NCBI RefSeq assembly: GCF_003149455.1
Contig: NZ_QFFK01000004.1
Location: forward strand, 248,001-312,000
DNA length: 64,000 nt
Direction of reading: 5' to 3'
DNA from: Chitinophaga deserti
GTDB taxonomy: Bacteria; Bacteroidota; Bacteroidia; Chitinophagales; Chitinophagaceae
Part shown: positions 42,298-50,892 of the stretch, piece after piece
How positions within the stretch are numbered: the stretch's first letter is position 1
Layout: every line of letters begins with the position of its first letter
Notes under the pieces: model-generated
The model's database searches: none
Told to the model about the DNA's origin: nothing
What the model saw: only the letters and a program-made list of their open reading frames with translations
Translations under genes and position numbers: made by a program

Positions 42298-43272
42298 CTA
42301 CACTACGGTACGGCAATATTTCCTCCGGTATTCCTGGGGAGTGAGGCCCGTTACTTTTTTGAATACGCTGCGGAAGGTTTTGAGATCGTTGTAGCCTACG
42401 TCGTACATAAGGCTGCTGATGTTCTGGGCATTGCTTTCGAGGGCCTTCTTGGCCGATTCTATTTTAACACGCTGCAGATATTCTAAGGGGGTATTGTTGG
42501 TAGCACTTTTAAACCGGCGGATGAAATTGCGTTTGCTCATGCTCGACTTCTCCGCAATCTGCTCCACCGATATGGGCAGGTGATAGTTTTCTTCGATGTA
42601 CATCTGTGCACGGAGGATCTGATCGTCTTCATGCCGCCGCTGCCCCTGGAACACCATGAAGTGCGCCTGGTTCACGCGGTCGATGTCGATGGAGAAGATC
42701 TTGCTGAGTGCCACGCCCATTTCTTTATGACAGAATTTCTCCACCATGTACAACACGAGGTTGAGGCTGGAAAATGCGCCTCCGCTCGTGTAAATACCGT
42801 CTTCGTCGGTAATCACTTTGTCTGACAGTACTTTGGCATCGGGGTAGCGGGTTTGCATGTCGGGGATGGCCTGCCAGTGGCTGGTGCAGGTTTTACCGTT
42901 CAGCAGGCCGGCTTCGGCAAGGAAGTAACTGCCTAAACAAAGGCTGGCTACTTCGGCGCCCATATTCCGCATGTCCGACAGCCAGGGGGCGATGCCTGCG
43001 TTTTTGGCCAGTACCTGGTCGGGCCGGCCGTGAAAGGCGGGTACAATCACAAGGTCGGTGTCTTTTACATCTGCCATGGATTTATAGCAGAAAAACAGGG
43101 CGGGTACATTCAGCTGTATGTGTTTCACTTTCTCACTCACCAATTCCACTTTGAAGGGAGGCTCTTTGCCCGCCTGAACCGATAGCGCATTTGCGCCTTC
43201 AAACACATCCAGCACGCCGGCAATGGCCGAGAGGATGGCTTCTTCATAAATGACGAGGGAAACAGTTTTCAT
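42298..43272 (-). CDS. GlxA-type regulator (DJ-1/PfpI-like + AraC HTH), copy 1
   Basis: 324 residues. Residues 1-190: DJ-1/PfpI-like domain with the elbow cysteine in VASLCLGSYFLAEAG and CTSHW. Residues 220-320: AraC HTH pair (YHLPISVEQIAEKSSMSKRNFIRRFKSATNNTPLEYLQRVKIE, NISSLMYDVGYNDLKTFRSVFKKVTGLTPQEYRRKY). The 283-bp upstream stretch holds its promoter. Copy 2 at 52-53 kb is similar. Target unknown. Confidence 0.92.
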   Translation of the reverse strand: MKTVSLVIYEEAILSAIAGVLDVFEGANALSVQAGKEPPFKVELVSEKVKHIQLNVPALFFCYKSMADVKDTDLVIVPAFHGRPDQVLAKNAGIAPWLSDMRNMGAEVASLCLGSYFLAEAGLLNGKTCTSHWQAIPDMQTRYPDAKVLSDKVITDEDGIYTSGGAFSSLNLVLYMVEKFCHKEMGVALSKIFSIDIDRVNQAHFMVFQGQRRHEDDQILRAQMYIEENYHLPISVEQIAEKSSMSKRNFIRRFKSATNNTPLEYLQRVKIESAKKALESNAQNISSLMYDVGYNDLKTFRSVFKKVTGLTPQEYRRKYCRTVV

Positions 43273-43504
43273 GGTGTTTTGTGCATTAACGCTGGTAAAG
43301 TTAATGGATTACCCTGTCACAAAACACCCCTCTTTTTGGCGCAGATCCGACCTGCCACACCAACATATTTGTATGATTATGAGGGTGTTAATTAGCTAAC
43401 GCATTGATATGTAATGGTACGGAATGATGGCATGAAACCCGCCTGTCGCAAATGCCCCTGTTAATGTAATTACTGTCTTGTTTGCGGGCACAGGGGTATA
43501 ACGC

Positions 43505-43537
43505 GCCGGGGCGCCCCTTTCGCAGGAGCGCCCCGGC
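43505..43537. other. GC-rich hairpin without T-run
   Basis: GCCGGGGCGC and GCGCCCCGGC form a perfect 10-bp stem with a 13-base loop, 19 bases past the stop of the DinB-family gene on the minus strand. No T-run on either side, so not a standard terminator; it may end transcripts with a helper factor or protect mRNA ends. Confidence 0.6.
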
Positions 43538-43555
43538 CTTTGGCGTGAAAGCGCC

Positions 43556-44086
43556 TTATCTCGCAAAGAAATTATAGAAGTTGAAATCGGTCATTGGTGC
43601 ATCTTTATATCCCAGTCCGCGCCCGATTGTCACGATCTGCCCGCGGTGGTAGGTACTGTGGTTGAAAACGTGGAGCCCGTACTGCACCAGCGGCCGGAAG
43701 CCTTTTACCCAGGGGGAGTCGTAGAACAGTTCGCCGGTGGCGGCATCATCTTCCAGCGTATCGGTAAAGGCAACGAGGCGTTCGGAGGTTTCCAGCAGTC
43801 CGTCGAGGATAGATTCGAAATCTCCTTCATAATGATCGGTATCGATCGGGTTATATTCTTTCTGGCAGATCATAGACAGCCAGTAATGTTCCGTGGCCCA
43901 GATGTGCAGCAGGGTGGCGCGTATGCTGCTGAAGCTGGAGGGGATGGTAATGGTCATATTCTCATCGGGCTTGGTACGCAGCCAGTTGGTGAGCGTGGTA
44001 TTGGCCCAGAGGTTATAATTGGCGAAGTCCTGCAGCAGGGTGGATACAGTCATGGTGGCGGGTGCGGTAGCGAAAGCGGTTTGCAT
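43556..44086 (-). CDS. DinB-family protein, copy 1
   Basis: 176 residues from MQTAFATAPATMTVSTLL; the longer frame reading through the dyad region was rejected. Four-helix-bundle DinB/YfiT fold: LLQDFANYNLWANTTLTNWL, ATLLHIWATEHYWLSMI and HVFNHSTYHRGQIVTIGRGLG supply the three metal-binding histidines (H in LLHIW; NHSTYHRGQ). Often damage-inducible or thiol-transferase-like; substrate unknown. Divergent from a second DinB-family gene across a symmetric operator region. Confidence 0.88.
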   Translation of the reverse strand: MQTAFATAPATMTVSTLLQDFANYNLWANTTLTNWLRTKPDENMTITIPSSFSSIRATLLHIWATEHYWLSMICQKEYNPIDTDHYEGDFESILDGLLETSERLVAFTDTLEDDAATGELFYDSPWVKGFRPLVQYGLHVFNHSTYHRGQIVTIGRGLGYKDAPMTDFNFYNFFAR

Positions 44087-44131
44087 AATCTTGGTTTTTT
44101 TGTTTGTTAAGTCAAAGGTCCTACCCCGAAA

Positions 44132-44196
44132 TGACAACAGTGTGTCAGCAGGAAAAAAGAAAAAAAAGATATTTTTCTGCTGACATAAGGTTGTCA
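44132..44196. promoter_or_regulatory. 65-bp symmetric region with two TGACA-N6-TGTCA operators
   Basis: TGACAACAGTGTGTCA (44132-44147) and TGACATAAGGTTGTCA (44181-44196) are both 16-bp dyads of form TGACA-N6-TGTCA. They are placed symmetrically about position 44164, and a second inverted pair TGTCAGCAG (44143-44151) / CTGCTGACA (44177-44185) shares the same centre. The spacer is A-rich then T-rich. The arrangement serves both divergent DinB-family genes. Confidence 0.85.
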
Positions 44197-44242
44197 CAAC
44201 CCCGGTGTTGCTTTGCATCAACAAACAAAACACCATCACTAT

Positions 44243-44758
44243 ATGAACACTACTATCCAGGCTGCGGCCTCCGTATTAACACCCGAACAGATCCGTGCCC
44301 ACTGGCAGGGCCACCGTGGTCTTACCCGCCGTGTGATCGATGCTTTTCCTGAAAAGGAGTTATATGAATACAGCATCGGCGGCATGCGCCCCTTTGCCAC
44401 TATGGCCATGGAATTGACGCTGATTGCAGCAAAAGGTATTAACGGCTTCCTCACCAATAACTGGGACGAGGCTACCACCGAATCGATTTCCTCCCGCGTG
44501 AAAGATTATACTCCTCCGGCTACTAAAGCGGAGCTGTTGCAACTGTGGGATGATGTTACGGTAGAAATTGACCGTATTATGCCCCAGATCCCCGTTGAGC
44601 GCTGGAATGAGGTAGTAAACGCCTTCGGCTATGGGGAACAGCCTATGTACGGCTCCTGGTTCTATTTCCTCGATAATGAGAACCATCACCGTGGGCAGGG
44701 GTATGTGTACCTCCGTTCCCTCGGCATTGAACCGCCCCCGTTCTGGGACAGATATTGA
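44243..44758 (+). CDS. DinB-family protein, copy 2
   Basis: 171 residues from MNTTIQAAASVLTPEQIRAHW. GLTRRVIDAFPEKELYEYSIGGMRPFATMAMELTLIAAKGINGFLTNNWDE and WFYFLDNENHHRGQGYVYLRSLGIEPPPFWDRY are typical; the conserved late HHRGQ is present, but the middle histidine of copy 1 is replaced by a hydrophobic segment. Expression probably linked to copy 1 through the shared operators. Ended by a perfect terminator. Confidence 0.88.
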   Translation: MNTTIQAAASVLTPEQIRAHWQGHRGLTRRVIDAFPEKELYEYSIGGMRPFATMAMELTLIAAKGINGFLTNNWDEATTESISSRVKDYTPPATKAELLQLWDDVTVEIDRIMPQIPVERWNEVVNAFGYGEQPMYGSWFYFLDNENHHRGQGYVYLRSLGIEPPPFWDRY

Positions 44759-44783
44759 ACCTGACGAACTATGCAATAACAGC

Positions 44784-44814
44784 AGGAGCCTCCATGTGGA
44801 GGCTCCTTTTTTTA
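44784..44814 (+). terminator. Rho-independent terminator
   Basis: GGAGCCTCC-ATGT-GGAGGCTCC, 9-bp perfect stem, then TTTTTTT. Confidence 0.93.
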
Positions 44815-44840
44815 TATCTGAAAGTTAAATGGTCAATGGA

Positions 44841-45482
44841 TCAGCGTATTTCCGGTTCCAGCATCATATCGGGTATCTCCACGGTTGTTGTTCCATAATT
44901 ACCGGTTACAATCTTCATGGGTATTGAGCGGCCGCGCCACATTTTGGCGGTATTGTCGTAGATGGTTACGCGCCTGGAATAGGTAATGCCAGGTTTCCCC
45001 CACATGGTCATTACGGTATCCAGCGGGCCCTTATTTATTTTAATGACGTTGTCGAAGAAAAGTGGCTGCACATCGTTTTTGCGGATAATAAGGCGCAGTT
45101 TAAAAGGATAGTACCGGGTGGCGTATACTTTTAAGTTATTCTGATGGCTTAACTGTATGTATTCTGCCGGACTGGTAATGATACTATCGTTGAGTGGGGC
45201 CTGAACCATATAAGTGTATTTCATATTGGCCCTGTACCGGAAACTAAACCTGCCTTCTGCATCTGTTGTAGTCTGCATGCTGGTATGGCAAATGGGCCAG
45301 CCTCCGTAGGCATCTTTACATTGCCTGAGTATCACAGTGGCATGCGGGATTACGGAATCGTCCTCAAAATTCATGAGCGTTCCGGATACTGCCATTTCCA
45401 CCTTGGGATCTTTCTTCCGGCAGGATGAAAGGATGATGATGGAAAGGCCAGATAACAGGAGGAAGGTTACATACTTTTTCAT
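44841..45482 (-). CDS. Lipoprotein of a three-gene paralogous family, member 1
   Basis: 213 residues. Lipobox LSSC in LSIIILSSCRKKD. An Ig/carboxypeptidase-regulatory-like domain follows (VSGTLMNFEDDSVIPHATVILRQCKD ... DAEGRFSFRYRA), then a variable part with RLIIRKNDVQPLFFDNVIKINKGPLDTVMTMWGKPGITYSRRVTIYDN and the end motif EIPDMMLEPEIR. Same length and plan as the two genes to the right. Separated from them by 124 bp. Role unknown. Confidence 0.75.
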   Translation of the reverse strand: MKKYVTFLLLSGLSIIILSSCRKKDPKVEMAVSGTLMNFEDDSVIPHATVILRQCKDAYGGWPICHTSMQTTTDAEGRFSFRYRANMKYTYMVQAPLNDSIITSPAEYIQLSHQNNLKVYATRYYPFKLRLIIRKNDVQPLFFDNVIKINKGPLDTVMTMWGKPGITYSRRVTIYDNTAKMWRGRSIPMKIVTGNYGTTTVEIPDMMLEPEIR

Positions 45483-45606
45483 GTGTATGATTTGGAAAGA
45501 TGGTCTGCTAATAATATTACGTCATCTAGTTACCGGCAACAACATCATATCTTCCACTTCACGGTTTAAAAATTTGCCATGGTTTGTTTCGGGACAGGGT
45601 TATGCG

Positions 45607-46245
45607 TCAATTCAAAACTGGCTGCAGTTCCATGTCCGGGATATCAACTTTAACCGGTTCGCGGTAAACGGAATCGAAAGCGATCGGTACTCTTTGTCCA
45701 CGGAATTTCTTTAGAATATTATCGTATGCTGAAATCTGCACCTTATATGTCTGATGCATAGCGCCCCAAAATGTTAAGATGGTATCAGCAGGGCCTTTCG
45801 GGAAATTTTTATTGAAAACATGAAGAGGTCCGAGGTTGTTTTTCCTGACTATCACGTGAAGCCGGGAAGGGTATCGGCGCGATGCATACAAATTTATACT
45901 ATCAACCGAAGATCTATGAAGTGTAACCGGCGGGTGGTGAACTACACTGTCATTCGATTGAAGCTGTAACCTGAGCGGACGGTTATATTGATTGAAATAG
46001 GATAACTCAAATTTTCCTTCTGCATTGGCTTTGGTTGTTTTCCAGACCAGAAACTTAGGGTCGTTCGCATCCCGTGCATGCAGGAGTATAATGGTGGCGT
46101 AGGGGATAGGCTTACCGGTCAAGGATTCAACCGCGGAGCCATTAATCAGCGTGCGATTGGTCTCCTTGCGGCAGGCACCAATGGTAAGCAGAGCCGGAAT
46201 AGCCGCTGTTAGAAAGGTCGCTTTGATAAAGGAATGGGTGTGCAT
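45607..46245 (-). CDS. Lipoprotein of a three-gene paralogous family, member 2
   Basis: 212 residues. Lipobox IGAC in LLTIGACRKETN. Regulatory-like domain: INGSAVESLTGKPIPYATIILLHARDA ... NAEGKFELSYFN. Shared later motifs: RLHVIVRKNNLGPLHVFNKNFPKGPADTILTFWGAMHQTYKVQISAYDN and DIPDMELQPVLN. Starts 12 bp after member 3 on the same strand. Confidence 0.75.
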   Translation of the reverse strand: MHTHSFIKATFLTAAIPALLTIGACRKETNRTLINGSAVESLTGKPIPYATIILLHARDANDPKFLVWKTTKANAEGKFELSYFNQYNRPLRLQLQSNDSVVHHPPVTLHRSSVDSINLYASRRYPSRLHVIVRKNNLGPLHVFNKNFPKGPADTILTFWGAMHQTYKVQISAYDNILKKFRGQRVPIAFDSVYREPVKVDIPDMELQPVLN

Positions 46246-46257
46246 GTTTTTGGTTGA

Positions 46258-46896
46258 TTACAGTTTGGGTAATAACAGCATGTCAGCGATTTCGTGCGTA
46301 ACGGAATTGGTCTGATCGCGGGAGAAGGTCAGCGTCACTTTTTGTCCGCGAACATAACCTGCCACCGAATCCATTACTGCTACTGTGATAACCCTTGAAT
46401 AATCCGGATGGCCGAAGAAAGTGAATGTCGTATCATGTATTCCGGCACGCAACTGATAAGGACTTACCCAAACAGGACCTTTAAATGCATTCTTCCTGAT
46501 TATGAGATGCAAGTTGGTTTTGGCCAGTTTGAATGCTGTCATCTGAACCTGGTACTTCTCCCAGTCGGGGTGCGTTGCTGCTTTGTAGGTGTCTGATTTA
46601 AGAGAGTCGCTTTGTGCTATGGTGAGATAATAATCAGTTTTTTTACGGCCTTTGTAAGTGAAGCTGAAAGTGCCATCGGGCCTGGTGAGGGTTTCCTGTA
46701 TTACTTTACAGTCCTGCGCTCCTTTGCGGGGGCATTGCTGAAGCCGGATTTTAACATTGCCCAAGGGCTCTTTTGTTTCTGCTTCCCGCAGTATCCCCTC
46801 TACCGTTGCAGACAATATGGGATTGGATTTCCGGCACGATGTGAATGCCGTCAGCACTAAGAACGTAAGGAAAGAAAGGGAGTAAAATACTTTCAT
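46258..46896 (-). CDS. Lipoprotein of a three-gene paralogous family, member 3
   Basis: 212 residues from MKVFYSLSFLTFLVLTAFTSCRKSN (lipobox FTSC); the 28-residue longer frame was rejected because it would bury the signal peptide. Shared plan: VEGILREAETKEPLGNVKIRLQQCP ... PDGTFSFTYKG, LHLIIRKNAFKGPVWVSPYQ, DTTFTFFGHPDYSRVITVAVMD and EIADMLLLPKL. First gene of the trio in transcription order. Confidence 0.75.
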   Translation of the reverse strand: MKVFYSLSFLTFLVLTAFTSCRKSNPILSATVEGILREAETKEPLGNVKIRLQQCPRKGAQDCKVIQETLTRPDGTFSFTYKGRKKTDYYLTIAQSDSLKSDTYKAATHPDWEKYQVQMTAFKLAKTNLHLIIRKNAFKGPVWVSPYQLRAGIHDTTFTFFGHPDYSRVITVAVMDSVAGYVRGQKVTLTFSRDQTNSVTHEIADMLLLPKL

Positions 46897-46994
46897 AAGC
46901 GGTGGTAACAGGTTAAGGAATTGTAACTGAAACGGGGCAGGAGAGAAGAATGTTACATTTTTTACAGATATTGTCCTCACAAACCCACCATGCC

Positions 46995-48113
46995 ATGCAG
47001 CTACGGCCTATATTCTTCCTGATCCTGAGTGTTTCTTTCCTGAAACCTGCCGTTCATGCCCAGCAGGCTCCCATCAGCGTGCAGGATGCTCCTTTAAGAG
47101 TTGTGGTAGCAGGCATATCCCACGGCCATGCCGGGTGGATATTAGGGCGGATGGAAAAGAAAGACGTTATCATCACCGGTATCTGGGAGCCGGATACGGC
47201 CCTTGCCGCCAGCGCAGCCCGGCAGTATAAGATCCCCGCCTCCATGTTCCACCGCAATCTCCCGGCCCTGCTGGATGAAGTAAAGCCCGAAGCAGTACTG
47301 GCTTTCGGATCGGTATTCAGCCATCTGGAAGTTACGGAAGTGGCGGCACCAAGGGGGGTGCATGTGATGGTGGAGAAGCCTTTGGCTGCCAGTCTTACCC
47401 ATGCCCGAAAAATGGAAACGCTGGCCCGGAAGCACGGCATCCTCCTGCTCACGAATTACGAAACGAGCTGGTACCCATCGGTCCATAAATCCCTTCAGCT
47501 TTCTTTGGATAGTAACCAAACCGGTACCCTCCGCATGGCGCGTTTCAACCACGGCCACCAGGGGCCTAAAGAGATCGGATGCAGTAAGGAGTTCCTGGCC
47601 TGGCTCACTGACCCCGTGCTGAACGGAGGCGGCGCCCTGGTAGATTTCGGATGCTACGGTGCCAATATCATGACGGCACTGATGAAAGATAAAGCGCCGG
47701 TGTCTGTTACCGCGGTAACCCGGCAGTTTAAACCCAAAGTTTACCCTAAAGTAGATGATGATGCTACCATTATCGTAGATTATGGCAATGCACAGGCCGT
47801 TATCCAGGCTTCCTGGAACTGGACCTTCAACCGGAAGGATATGGAACTGTATGGAGACAAGGGCGCTATTTCAGCACCGGAGGCTGCCACGCTGGTGCTC
47901 CGTAATACCAACGGCAGGCAGGAGCAGCGTACCATCAGCCCGCAGGAAGCGAAGGTGATTACCGACCCCTTCGTGTACCTGGCCGCGGTAGTGCGCGGCA
48001 GGGAAAAGGTAGCTCCCTGGAGCCTCTATTCCCTCGAAAACAACGTGATGGTGGTCCGCATTCTCGAAGCGGCTAAATTGTCCGCAAAAAGCGGTAAATC
48101 AGTAAAACCCTGA
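46995..48113 (+). CDS. Gfo/Idh/MocA-family oxidoreductase with Sec-type signal
   Basis: 372 residues from MQLRPIFFLILSVSFLKPAVHAQQ, which looks like a Sec signal peptide with AxA-type cleavage. Rossmann-like region RVVVAGISHGHAGWILGRM, family signature HVMVEKPLAASL, then GGGALVDFGCYGANIMTALM. NAD(P)-dependent sugar oxidoreductases of this family are normally cytosolic or Tat-exported, so a Sec signal is unexpected for a cofactor enzyme; the glycine pattern (GISHGH) also departs from GxGxxG. A longer frame from 46950 was rejected as it hides the signal. Confidence 0.82.
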   Translation: MQLRPIFFLILSVSFLKPAVHAQQAPISVQDAPLRVVVAGISHGHAGWILGRMEKKDVIITGIWEPDTALAASAARQYKIPASMFHRNLPALLDEVKPEAVLAFGSVFSHLEVTEVAAPRGVHVMVEKPLAASLTHARKMETLARKHGILLLTNYETSWYPSVHKSLQLSLDSNQTGTLRMARFNHGHQGPKEIGCSKEFLAWLTDPVLNGGGALVDFGCYGANIMTALMKDKAPVSVTAVTRQFKPKVYPKVDDDATIIVDYGNAQAVIQASWNWTFNRKDMELYGDKGAISAPEAATLVLRNTNGRQEQRTISPQEAKVITDPFVYLAAVVRGREKVAPWSLYSLENNVMVVRILEAAKLSAKSGKSVKP

Positions 48114-48192
48114 CAACAGGCATGACATTTGCCTGCGATTGAAAACGGATGTTAACAAATCGACACCTGAATTTGTAATAGTATTGGATAAA

Positions 48193-48993
48193 ATGCAGCA
48201 CATGGAACCGAACGATCAACCGGAAAAGCCACTCATTTCCAGTAAGGTAGATGCTTTCTTTCTGAGCATTTACGATGTTTTCCGATTTATCATCCGCTTT
48301 TTCCGGGAAGTGCTGCGGCCCCCGCTGGAAGTACAGGAGTTTATCCGCCAGTGTTTCATGGTTGGGTATAAATCGCTCGCACTGATCAGTCTTACCGGGT
48401 TCATCACCGGTCTCGTATTTACCAAGCAAAGCCGCCCCTCCCTTGCGGAGTTCGGTGCCACCTCATGGCTGCCTTCCCTTATCAGCATCGCCGTAATACG
48501 TGCCCTAGCACCCCTCGTTACTGCGCTCATCTGTGCGGGAAAGGTAGGTTCCAGTATCGGGGCCGAGCTGGCATCCATGAAAGTGACGGAACAGATCGAT
48601 GCCATGGAGGTATCGGCCATCAACCCGTTCAAATACCTCGTGGTAACCCGCATCCTCGCCTGTACCGTGTGCCTCCCGCTGCTGATGTCTTACACTGCCG
48701 TGGTGGGTATGATGGGTTCGTATCTCGATATTCACCTGAACGAACAAACCAGTTTCATCGCCTTCCTGAACAAGGCCTTCGCCAATATATCCTTTCTCGA
48801 CCTGGCCTCGTCCTTCATCAAATCCGTCTGTTTCGGATTTACGATAGGGGTGGTGAGCTGCTACCAGGGCTTTAATGCCTCGCAGGGCACCACGGGTGTG
48901 GGAAAGGCGGCCAACGTATCCGTAGTAATATCCATGTTCCTTATATTCATCGAAGAGGTATTGATCGTACAGATCGTGAACTCTATCCGGTAA
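48193..48993 (+). CDS. MlaE-family lipid-transport permease
   Basis: 266 residues from MQHMEPNDQPEKPL; starts at 48139 or 48202 are also open. MlaE/YrbE pattern: GYKSLALISLTGFITGLVFTKQSRPSLAEFGATSWLPSLISIAVIRALAPLVTALICAGKVGSSIGAELASMKVTEQIDAMEVSAINPFKYLVVTRILA, the diagnostic stretch, and five membrane helices. Inner-membrane permease of an ABC-type phospholipid/hydrophobe transporter that works with MlaF and MlaD, coded directly downstream. Confidence 0.93.
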   Translation: MQHMEPNDQPEKPLISSKVDAFFLSIYDVFRFIIRFFREVLRPPLEVQEFIRQCFMVGYKSLALISLTGFITGLVFTKQSRPSLAEFGATSWLPSLISIAVIRALAPLVTALICAGKVGSSIGAELASMKVTEQIDAMEVSAINPFKYLVVTRILACTVCLPLLMSYTAVVGMMGSYLDIHLNEQTSFIAFLNKAFANISFLDLASSFIKSVCFGFTIGVVSCYQGFNASQGTTGVGKAANVSVVISMFLIFIEEVLIVQIVNSIR

Positions 48994-49002
48994 AAACAAC
49001 GT

Positions 49003-49779
49003 ATGAAACCATTTACGCCAGAAATAGATTGGAACGATAAAGTCATCAGCGTCCAGGGGCTATACAAATCCTTCGGAAGCAACCATGTGCTGCGCGGCGT
49101 GGATCTCGACCTGTATAAGGGCGAAAACATCGTGGTACTGGGGCGTTCGGGAACGGGGAAATCGGTACTCATTAAGATCATTGCAGGCCTGCTGAAGCCC
49201 GATGCCGGAACCGTCAACGTTTTGGGGCAGGAAGTTCCCGAACTGGGATCAGCCGAGCTGCGCGAACTGCGGCTTAAAATAGGCTTCTGCTTTCAGAACG
49301 GCGCCCTGTACGATAGTATGACCGTCAGTGAAAATCTGGCCTTCCCGCTTAAGCGGAACAATCCTAAAATGTCGGCCGACCAGCGCCGCCGGCTCATTGA
49401 TATCGTGCTGGATGCGGTAGGCCTGTCGCAAACAATCAACCAGATGCCTGCAGAGCTCTCCGGCGGCCAGCGTAAGCGTATTGGCATTGCCCGTACCCTT
49501 ATCCTGCGGCCCGAGATCATGTTGTATGACGAGCCCACTGCCGGCCTCGATCCTATAACCTGCACAGAAATCAATTCACTTATCAACGAAGTACAGAAAA
49601 GATTTAAAACCAGTTCCATCATCATCACGCACGACCTTACCTGCGCACGCGCCACAGGTGATAAGATCGCGGTAATGAAAGAAGGTGCATTCATCCGGAA
49701 AGGGGATTTCGACGCAGTGTTCTCCGAGAACGACGACGAGCTGATCCGGGAATTTTACGATTACAATTTCATTCAGTAA
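49003..49779 (+). CDS. MlaF-family ABC ATPase
   Basis: 258 residues. Walker A GRSGTGKS, signature LSGGQRKRIGIARTL, Walker B IMLYDEPTAGLD, switch histidine in IIITHD. FCFQNGALYDSMTVSENLAFPLK is the Q-loop stretch typical of MlaF/Ttg2A. Powers the MlaE permease; starts 9 bp after it. Confidence 0.95.
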   Translation: MKPFTPEIDWNDKVISVQGLYKSFGSNHVLRGVDLDLYKGENIVVLGRSGTGKSVLIKIIAGLLKPDAGTVNVLGQEVPELGSAELRELRLKIGFCFQNGALYDSMTVSENLAFPLKRNNPKMSADQRRRLIDIVLDAVGLSQTINQMPAELSGGQRKRIGIARTLILRPEIMLYDEPTAGLDPITCTEINSLINEVQKRFKTSSIIITHDLTCARATGDKIAVMKEGAFIRKGDFDAVFSENDDELIREFYDYNFIQ

Positions 49780-49782
49780 GCC

Positions 49783-50829
49783 ATGAACGATAAAAGCACA
49801 AAAAGAGGGGTCATTGTAGGCATATTTGTATTTGTCGGTATGCTCATTTTCTTATCGGGGATCCTCATCCTCGGCGGACAAAAGAAATCCTTCATGTCCA
49901 GCCTCGGCGTCATTGCCGTGTTCCACGATATCGGCGGCCTCGCCAAAGGAGACAACGTATGGTATTCCGGCGTAAAGGTGGGCACCATCAAATCCATCAG
50001 CTTCCTGGGGCACGACCGTATACAGGTGCGCATGGAAATTGAGAAACGCTCCCGCGATTTCATTCATAAGGATGTGACCGCTAAGGTAAGCTCCGACGGG
50101 CTGGTAGGTAACAAGATCATTGCCCTCACCGGCGGTACTGCCGGCGTGCCTCCTGTGGAAGACGGCGATACCATTGCCGTGGCCACCTCCATCAGCAGCG
50201 ATGAGATCATGGAAACCCTGCAGGTAAACAATAAGAGCCTTGTAGAGATCACCGGTAATCTGAAAACCATTACGAAGAAGATCGCTGAAGGAGAAGGTTC
50301 CCTTGGCAAACTGATCTCCAGCGATACGGTGTACAACGATCTGAAAGGCGCCATCGCCAGCCTGCAGCGCACTACGCAGAACACCAGCCGCATCACCGAG
50401 AACCTTACGGATTACACCTCCAAGCTGCAACGCAAAGGCTCGCTGAGTAACGACCTGATCTCTGATACGGTAGTGTTTTCAAAACTGCGTGCCTCGAGCG
50501 GACAAATCGCTTCCGCCGCCAACCGCATGGATAGTGTGATGAATAACCTGCAATCTGCCAGTGCCAGTGTGAACAATAACCTGCAAAGCACTAAAACGCC
50601 GGCAGGCCTGTTGCTGAACGATGAGAAAACAGCACAGTCGCTCAAAACCACTATTCAAAACCTGCAATCAAGTACTTACAAGCTGGATGAGAATATGGAA
50701 GCACTGCAGCACAACTTCCTGCTGCGTGGCTTCTTCCGCCGCCGTGATAAAGCAGAGCGGAAAGAGCAGGAACGTCTGGAGAAAGAAGCAGAAAAGCAAC
50801 GGAAAGATTCTATCCGCAACGCGCAATAA
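49783..50829 (+). CDS. MlaD-family MCE-domain protein
   Basis: 348 residues. One N-terminal membrane helix (VIVGIFVFVGMLIFLSGILIL), then the MCE domain 38-115 (VIAVFHDIGGLAKGDNVWYSGVKVGTIKSISFLGHDRIQVRMEIE, GLVGNKIIAL). The rest is a long helical/coiled stretch (SGQIASAANRMDSVMNNLQSASASVNNNLQSTK) ending in a charged tail (RKEQERLEKEAEKQRKDS). Periplasmic lipid-binding ring of the transporter; 3 bp after MlaF. Confidence 0.93.
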   Translation: MNDKSTKRGVIVGIFVFVGMLIFLSGILILGGQKKSFMSSLGVIAVFHDIGGLAKGDNVWYSGVKVGTIKSISFLGHDRIQVRMEIEKRSRDFIHKDVTAKVSSDGLVGNKIIALTGGTAGVPPVEDGDTIAVATSISSDEIMETLQVNNKSLVEITGNLKTITKKIAEGEGSLGKLISSDTVYNDLKGAIASLQRTTQNTSRITENLTDYTSKLQRKGSLSNDLISDTVVFSKLRASSGQIASAANRMDSVMNNLQSASASVNNNLQSTKTPAGLLLNDEKTAQSLKTTIQNLQSSTYKLDENMEALQHNFLLRGFFRRRDKAERKEQERLEKEAEKQRKDSIRNAQ

Positions 50830-50855
50830 CGTACCTGTAACTGTTTTCTATAATA

Positions 50856-50883
50856 GGAACGGCCACCTCCTGGTGGCCGTTCC
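50856..50883. terminator. Perfect 12-bp hairpin between convergent genes
   Basis: GGAACGGCCACC-TCCT-GGTGGCCGTTCC lies between the MlaD stop and the EamA stop. T-runs are weak on both sides (GCATTTC; CTATTAT), but the stem is strong enough to act for both strands. Confidence 0.65.
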
Positions 50884-50892
50884 GCATTTCAG

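Noticed and set aside
43505..43537. Classical terminator for the DinB gene
   Set aside because: Strong stem but no T-run on the needed strand; recorded as a hairpin only.
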